NCBI GenBank assembly: GCA_028282185.1
Contig: JANQIJ010000418.1
Span: 1-8,859 of the forward strand
Direction of reading: 5' to 3'
Length of the DNA stretch: 8,859 bases
Origin: Rhodospirillales bacterium
Lineage (GTDB): Bacteria; Pseudomonadota; Alphaproteobacteria; Rhodospirillales; Casp-alpha2
Of this stretch, positions 6,106-8,859 are shown piece by piece. A program made the translations under genes and the position numbers. Below the pieces are notes generated by a model that saw only the letters and a list, made by a program, of their open reading frames with translations, was not told where the DNA came from and ran no database searches. The stretch's first letter is position 1, and each line of letters starts with the position of its first letter.

Positions 6106-8073
6106 ATGAACGGCATGGCGCCTGCTTCGGGCCCGCCGCAGGCGCGTCTGCGCTTGCGTGTCGTTCTCGCCGTCGCTTTCACGGTAATCGGGCTGACACC
6201 GGCGGTCCTGCTTTCCGTTTGGTTGCATGCGCAAGCCCTGGATGCCCAGGTCGCGGATGCCAAGGGCCGGTCCATGTTAATGGCCAACACTCTGTCCCGC
6301 TTCCTCGATCTATATCTGACCGATGTTCGCGACGCCGTGCACCGAATCACCGGTACCGACCCCGCGGTGCCGCGAAAGAGCGCCGATGCGGCCCGCCTGA
6401 AGGGTCTTGGCCTGACCGAGGTCTGCCGCCTGAGCGACCTGCGGCGCGCCCAAGACAGGCAACGCCTGGGCGATGGCGCGTCTTGTCTGCCCACGGCGAC
6501 CGAGGAGCTCTGGGCGGACTTGGATGCCCGTCGTCCCGCGACAGGGACCGCTATTCTGTTTTCGCGGGTTCTCAAAGGGGAAAACGATCAACCGACGGTC
6601 TTCGTCGCGCGCTACGAAGAGGGCGTTCCGCGCGCGATTGCCGCGGTGAGTTTGCGCCAGATCAAGGCGCTTCGCGAATCCATCGTCTTCGGCGAACAGG
6701 GACATGTTGCCGTCGTTGATCATCTGGGCAACGTTGTCGCCCATCCTCGGCCAGATTGGGAGGCGGCAACCAAGAACATCAGTGACCTTGAACCGGTCAA
6801 GCGGATGATTGCCGGGGAAAGAGGGACCTCGCGGTTTTTCTCGTCGGCGGCAGATGTCTATATGCTCGCCGGATATGCCGCCATACCCGCCGCCGGTTGG
6901 GGCATCATGGTGCCGCAGCCGGAACGCGAACTGTATTTTCATGCCGAACGGGTGCGGACCGGGGCGTTGTTCATGCTCTCGATCGGGGTTTTCTTCGGCG
7001 CGCTGCTGGCTTGGTGGTATGCCGGGCGGCTGACTCTGCCGATTGCCCAGGTCGAGCGCGCGTCGGCCCGCTTGGCGGCCGGGGAGACGGGGGCGCGGGT
7101 CGACGAAGCGGCGATATCCGGCCCCGCCGAGGTGCAGTCCTTGACCCGTAACTTCAACTCGATGGCGGCACAGTTGGAAGAGCGCGCGGCGGAAAACGCC
7201 CGCATGTTGAACGATTTGCGGTCCGCCCATGGCGTCGTCGAGCAACGGATTGCCGAACGCACCCTGGAACTGACGATGGAGATCAACGAACGCGACCGGG
7301 CGGAAAAGGAACTGCTTAGGAGCAAGGCAGAGGTCGAATACGCCAACCGGGCAAAGACCGAGTTCCTGGCCCATATGAGTCACGAACTGCGGACACCGTT
7401 GAACGCCATCATCGGTTTCGCCGAGGTCTTGCGCGATACGGACGAGGACAAGCTGATTGACGGCCAGATGCACAAATACGCCACCTACATTCACGAGTCA
7501 GGCGAGCATTTGCTGAAGTTGATCAACGATTTGCTGGACGTTTCACGGATCGAGGCCGGGGCCATCACGCTGGAGATCAAGGACGTCGACGTTAACGAAG
7601 TGATCGATGCCTGCATGCCGATCGTGACCGATCGGGCGGCGCGGGCGGGGGTCGAACTCAGCGTCGACGTGGCCCAAGGAATCGGCCGTCTGTGGGCCGA
7701 TCAAACGCGGCTGCGCCAGATTCTCTTGAACCTTGTCGTCAACGCGGTGAAATTCACGCCTGAAGGTGGCAAGGTTTCGGTCCGCGCCCGGCCGGCGCCG
7801 GACGGTGGGGTGGAACTGGTCGTCGCGGATACGGGTATCGGCATTCCCGTGGAAGAGATCGACCGGGTCATGAAACCGTTCAGCCAGGCCCGGCAAAGCA
7901 GCGTCTCCAACAACGAAGGCACGGGCCTCGGCCTGCCGCTGGCACATAGTTTTACCGTGTTGCACGGCGGTTCTCTGAAACTCGAAAGCGCCCCGGGGCA
8001 GGGGACCACCGCGACGGTACTGATTCCGTTCCGTCCGCCCGGCCGAGGAGAGGCAGATAGTATACTGATTTAA
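6106..8073 (+). CDS. Membrane-bound sensor histidine kinase (Cache-like sensor, HAMP, HisKA, HATPase)
   Basis: Predicted inner-membrane sensor that autophosphorylates on a histidine and passes the phosphate to a response regulator. From the ATG at 6106 (655 residues): first membrane helix about 18-39; external sensor about 40-283, whose GHVAVVDHLGNVVAHP segment (200-215) is typical of double-Cache domains; second helix about 286-305; HAMP linker about 304-358; coiled coil to about 417; HisKA domain with HMSHELRTPLN (phospho-site His426); N box with Asn542 and Asn546; DTGIGIP (575-581); and GTGLGL (605-610). All kinase motifs are intact and there is no receiver domain. Cys107 and Cys127 in the sensor could form a disulfide. 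This ATG follows AAGGTGA (6094-6100) by 5 bases; the frame also opens at a TTG at 6052 without such a site. No response regulator is in the window, so the partner and signal are unknown. Confidence 0.93.
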   Translation: MNGMAPASGPPQARLRLRVVLAVAFTVIGLTPAVLLSVWLHAQALDAQVADAKGRSMLMANTLSRFLDLYLTDVRDAVHRITGTDPAVPRKSADAARLKGLGLTEVCRLSDLRRAQDRQRLGDGASCLPTATEELWADLDARRPATGTAILFSRVLKGENDQPTVFVARYEEGVPRAIAAVSLRQIKALRESIVFGEQGHVAVVDHLGNVVAHPRPDWEAATKNISDLEPVKRMIAGERGTSRFFSSAADVYMLAGYAAIPAAGWGIMVPQPERELYFHAERVRTGALFMLSIGVFFGALLAWWYAGRLTLPIAQVERASARLAAGETGARVDEAAISGPAEVQSLTRNFNSMAAQLEERAAENARMLNDLRSAHGVVEQRIAERTLELTMEINERDRAEKELLRSKAEVEYANRAKTEFLAHMSHELRTPLNAIIGFAEVLRDTDEDKLIDGQMHKYATYIHESGEHLLKLINDLLDVSRIEAGAITLEIKDVDVNEVIDACMPIVTDRAARAGVELSVDVAQGIGRLWADQTRLRQILLNLVVNAVKFTPEGGKVSVRARPAPDGGVELVVADTGIGIPVEEIDRVMKPFSQARQSSVSNNEGTGLGLPLAHSFTVLHGGSLKLESAPGQGTTATVLIPFRPPGRGEADSILI

Positions 8074-8104
8074 AAAGAAAAAAAATCGCCTTTCGGGAGG
8101 CGAT
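8072..8104 (-). terminator. Strong intrinsic terminator acting on the minus strand
   Basis: ATCGCCT (8085-8091) and AGGCGAT (8098-8104) form a perfect 7-pair stem with a 6-base loop. Read on the minus strand, the stem is followed by a U-rich tail from 8084 to 8072 (seven T, one C, five T). On the plus strand the base run is A and lies before the hairpin, with no T run after it, so it should not stop plus-strand transcription efficiently. The tail ends inside the kinase stop codon (8071-8073). No minus-strand protein gene reads into it from the right within the window. Confidence 0.75.
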
Positions 8105-8140
8105 ACGGCCCTCTCCGAGTTGTTCCCAGCGGGCCGATCT
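8072..8140 (-). ncRNA. Possible short structured RNA between the kinase gene and gyrA
   Basis: Upstream of the minus-strand terminator there is a second hairpin: CGGCCC (8106-8111) pairs perfectly with GGGCCG (8131-8136). GAT (8102-8104) and ATC (8137-8139) could extend it past a one-base bulge. A -10-like TGTAAT (minus strand, 8152-8147; five of six) would start transcripts near 8140, just before this stem. A weak -35 (CTGAAC, 8176-8171) sits 18 bases upstream. An alternative pair is TTGCCG (8167-8162) and TATCAG (8144-8139) with 17 bases between. The product would be about 69 bases with two hairpins. I recognise no known RNA family. The terminator is firm; the promoter and transcript are inference. 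Confidence 0.3.
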
Positions 8141-8165
8141 GATAACATTACAAAGATGTTTCGGC

Positions 8166-8212
8166 AACCCGTTCAGGGTTTCTGTGGGTGGTCGCAACAA
8201 ATTGAAATTTCA
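8166..8212 (+). promoter_or_regulatory. gyrA leader with inverted repeats
   Basis: The leader before gyrA holds AACCC (8166-8170) and GGGTT (8176-8180) as a 5-pair hairpin with a 5-base loop. It also holds the perfect 10-base palindrome TGAAATTTCA (8203-8212), which touches the AGGA used as ribosome binding site. These could be a protein-binding site or could tune translation. No role is known, and short palindromes arise by chance. I see no strong plus-strand promoter; TTGTTC (8120-8125) with TAACAT (8143-8148) at 17 bases is the best weak candidate. Confidence 0.25.
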
Positions 8213-8224
8213 GGATTTTTCCTC

Positions 8225-8859
8225 TTGACGCCACCAGACGATTTGCCGCCGGACGGGGCCGGCCTCCCGCCCCGCGATTCGGACGTGACGCCGGTCTCGA
8301 TCGAAGACGAAATGCGCGCCTCCTATCTGGATTACGCCATGAGCGTGATCGTTTCGCGGGCCCTGCCGGATGTGCGCGACGGCCTCAAGCCGGTGCAGCG
8401 CCGCATTCTCTTTTCGATGAAAGAAAACGGCTATGAGGCCGGCAAGCCCTACCGCAAATCGGCGCGCATCGTCGGCGACGTCATGGGCAAGTACCACCCC
8501 CATGGCGACCAGGCGATTTACGACGCCATGGTCCGCCTGGCCCAAGGTTTTTCCATGCGGCTGCCTTTGGTCGACGGCCAGGGCAACTACGGCTCGATGG
8601 ACGGGGATAAGGCAGCGGCCATGCGCTACACCGAGGCCCGCTTGGCCCGTGCCGCCCACGCCTTGTTGGAAGACATCGACCGGGACACGGTCGATTTCCA
8701 ACCCAATTACGACGAATCGGCGAAAGAGCCGGTGGTCTTGCCGGCCGGCTACCCGAACCTATTGGTCAACGGCGCCGCCGGGATCGCCGTTGGGATGGCG
8801 ACCAACATTCCGCCGCATAACTTGGGCGAGGTGATCAGCGCTTGCTGCGCCGTAATCGA
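8225..8859 (+). CDS. gyrA: DNA gyrase subunit A, N-terminal part (runs off the window)
   Basis: Breakage-and-rejoining subunit of gyrase, which introduces negative supercoils into DNA together with GyrB. The visible 211 residues match the GyrA N-terminal domain: TPVSIEDEM (22-30), SYLDYAMSVIVSRALPDVRDG (33-53), the helix-turn-helix region KSARIVGDVMGKYHPHGD (78-95), catalytic Tyr135 in AAMRYTE, and GIAVGMATNIPPHNLGEV near the window end. Gln96 occupies the position of E. coli Ser83. The start is uncertain. TTG at 8225 has AGGA (8212-8215) 9 bases upstream and gives a Pro/Asp-rich N-terminus like that of related GyrA proteins. The frame is also open to an ATG at 8156, which would add 23 unusual residues without a good ribosome binding site. 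The frame is complete to the window edge, so this is partial only because the window ends. Context and the SMDGD/NIPPHNLGEV segments favour GyrA over ParC. Confidence 0.93.
   Translation, partial: MTPPDDLPPDGAGLPPRDSDVTPVSIEDEMRASYLDYAMSVIVSRALPDVRDGLKPVQRRILFSMKENGYEAGKPYRKSARIVGDVMGKYHPHGDQAIYDAMVRLAQGFSMRLPLVDGQGNYGSMDGDKAAAMRYTEARLARAAHALLEDIDRDTVDFQPNYDESAKEPVVLPAGYPNLLVNGAAGIAVGMATNIPPHNLGEVISACCAVI

Noticed and set aside
6310..7494. Long minus-strand open frame opposite the histidine kinase (394 codons)
   Set aside because: It is antisense to a kinase with all motifs intact; its composition reflects codon-position bias of the real gene and shows no domain.
8156..8224. Alternative gyrA start at the in-frame ATG at 8156
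   Set aside because: It adds 23 residues unlike any GyrA N-terminus I know and lacks a good ribosome binding site, whereas TTG at 8225 has AGGA at suitable spacing. It is not fully excluded.

Overview
This window looks like ordinary chromosomal DNA from a GC-rich Gram-negative bacterium, most likely an alphaproteobacterium (Rhodospirillales-like is my best guess). The evidence is the protein sequences (UvrA with a CPVSG first zinc knuckle, SSB ending in DDEIPF, the GyrA N-terminus), the GC-rich third codon positions, and the order uvrA (minus) / ssb (plus) / gyrA (plus). That order is from memory of related genomes, not a search.

Layout from left to right. A plus-strand integral membrane CDP-alcohol phosphatidyltransferase-family enzyme (159-890) converges, with a 15-base gap, on a minus-strand fumarylacetoacetate-hydrolase-fold enzyme (906-1766). 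The latter lies 23 bases downstream of uvrA (minus, 1790 to about 4717) and is probably on the same transcript. A 258-base partly AT-rich divergent region follows. It holds candidate uvrA promoters and leads into a previously unlisted 40-residue single-helix membrane protein (4976-5098), which is followed by a likely intrinsic terminator. Next are a 78-residue unknown cytoplasmic protein with a GTG start and a strong ribosome binding site (5200-5436), ssb (5536-6021), a membrane-bound sensor histidine kinase with no partner regulator in view (6106-8073), and the first 211 codons of gyrA (from 8225, running off the right edge).

The functional theme is DNA maintenance: UvrA finds DNA damage for excision repair, SSB coats single-stranded DNA, and GyrA is the cutting subunit of DNA gyrase. 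The histidine kinase between ssb and gyrA is the least expected gene. I see no mobile element, CRISPR array, tRNA or rRNA, and no convincing new multi-gene system. The points most worth a second look are a strong intrinsic terminator facing the minus strand between the kinase and gyrA, which could end a short structured RNA; the 40-residue membrane protein; Gln in place of the quinolone-contact Ser in GyrA; and the missing cysteine in the first zinc knuckle of UvrA. No stretch longer than 300 bases lacks a gene.
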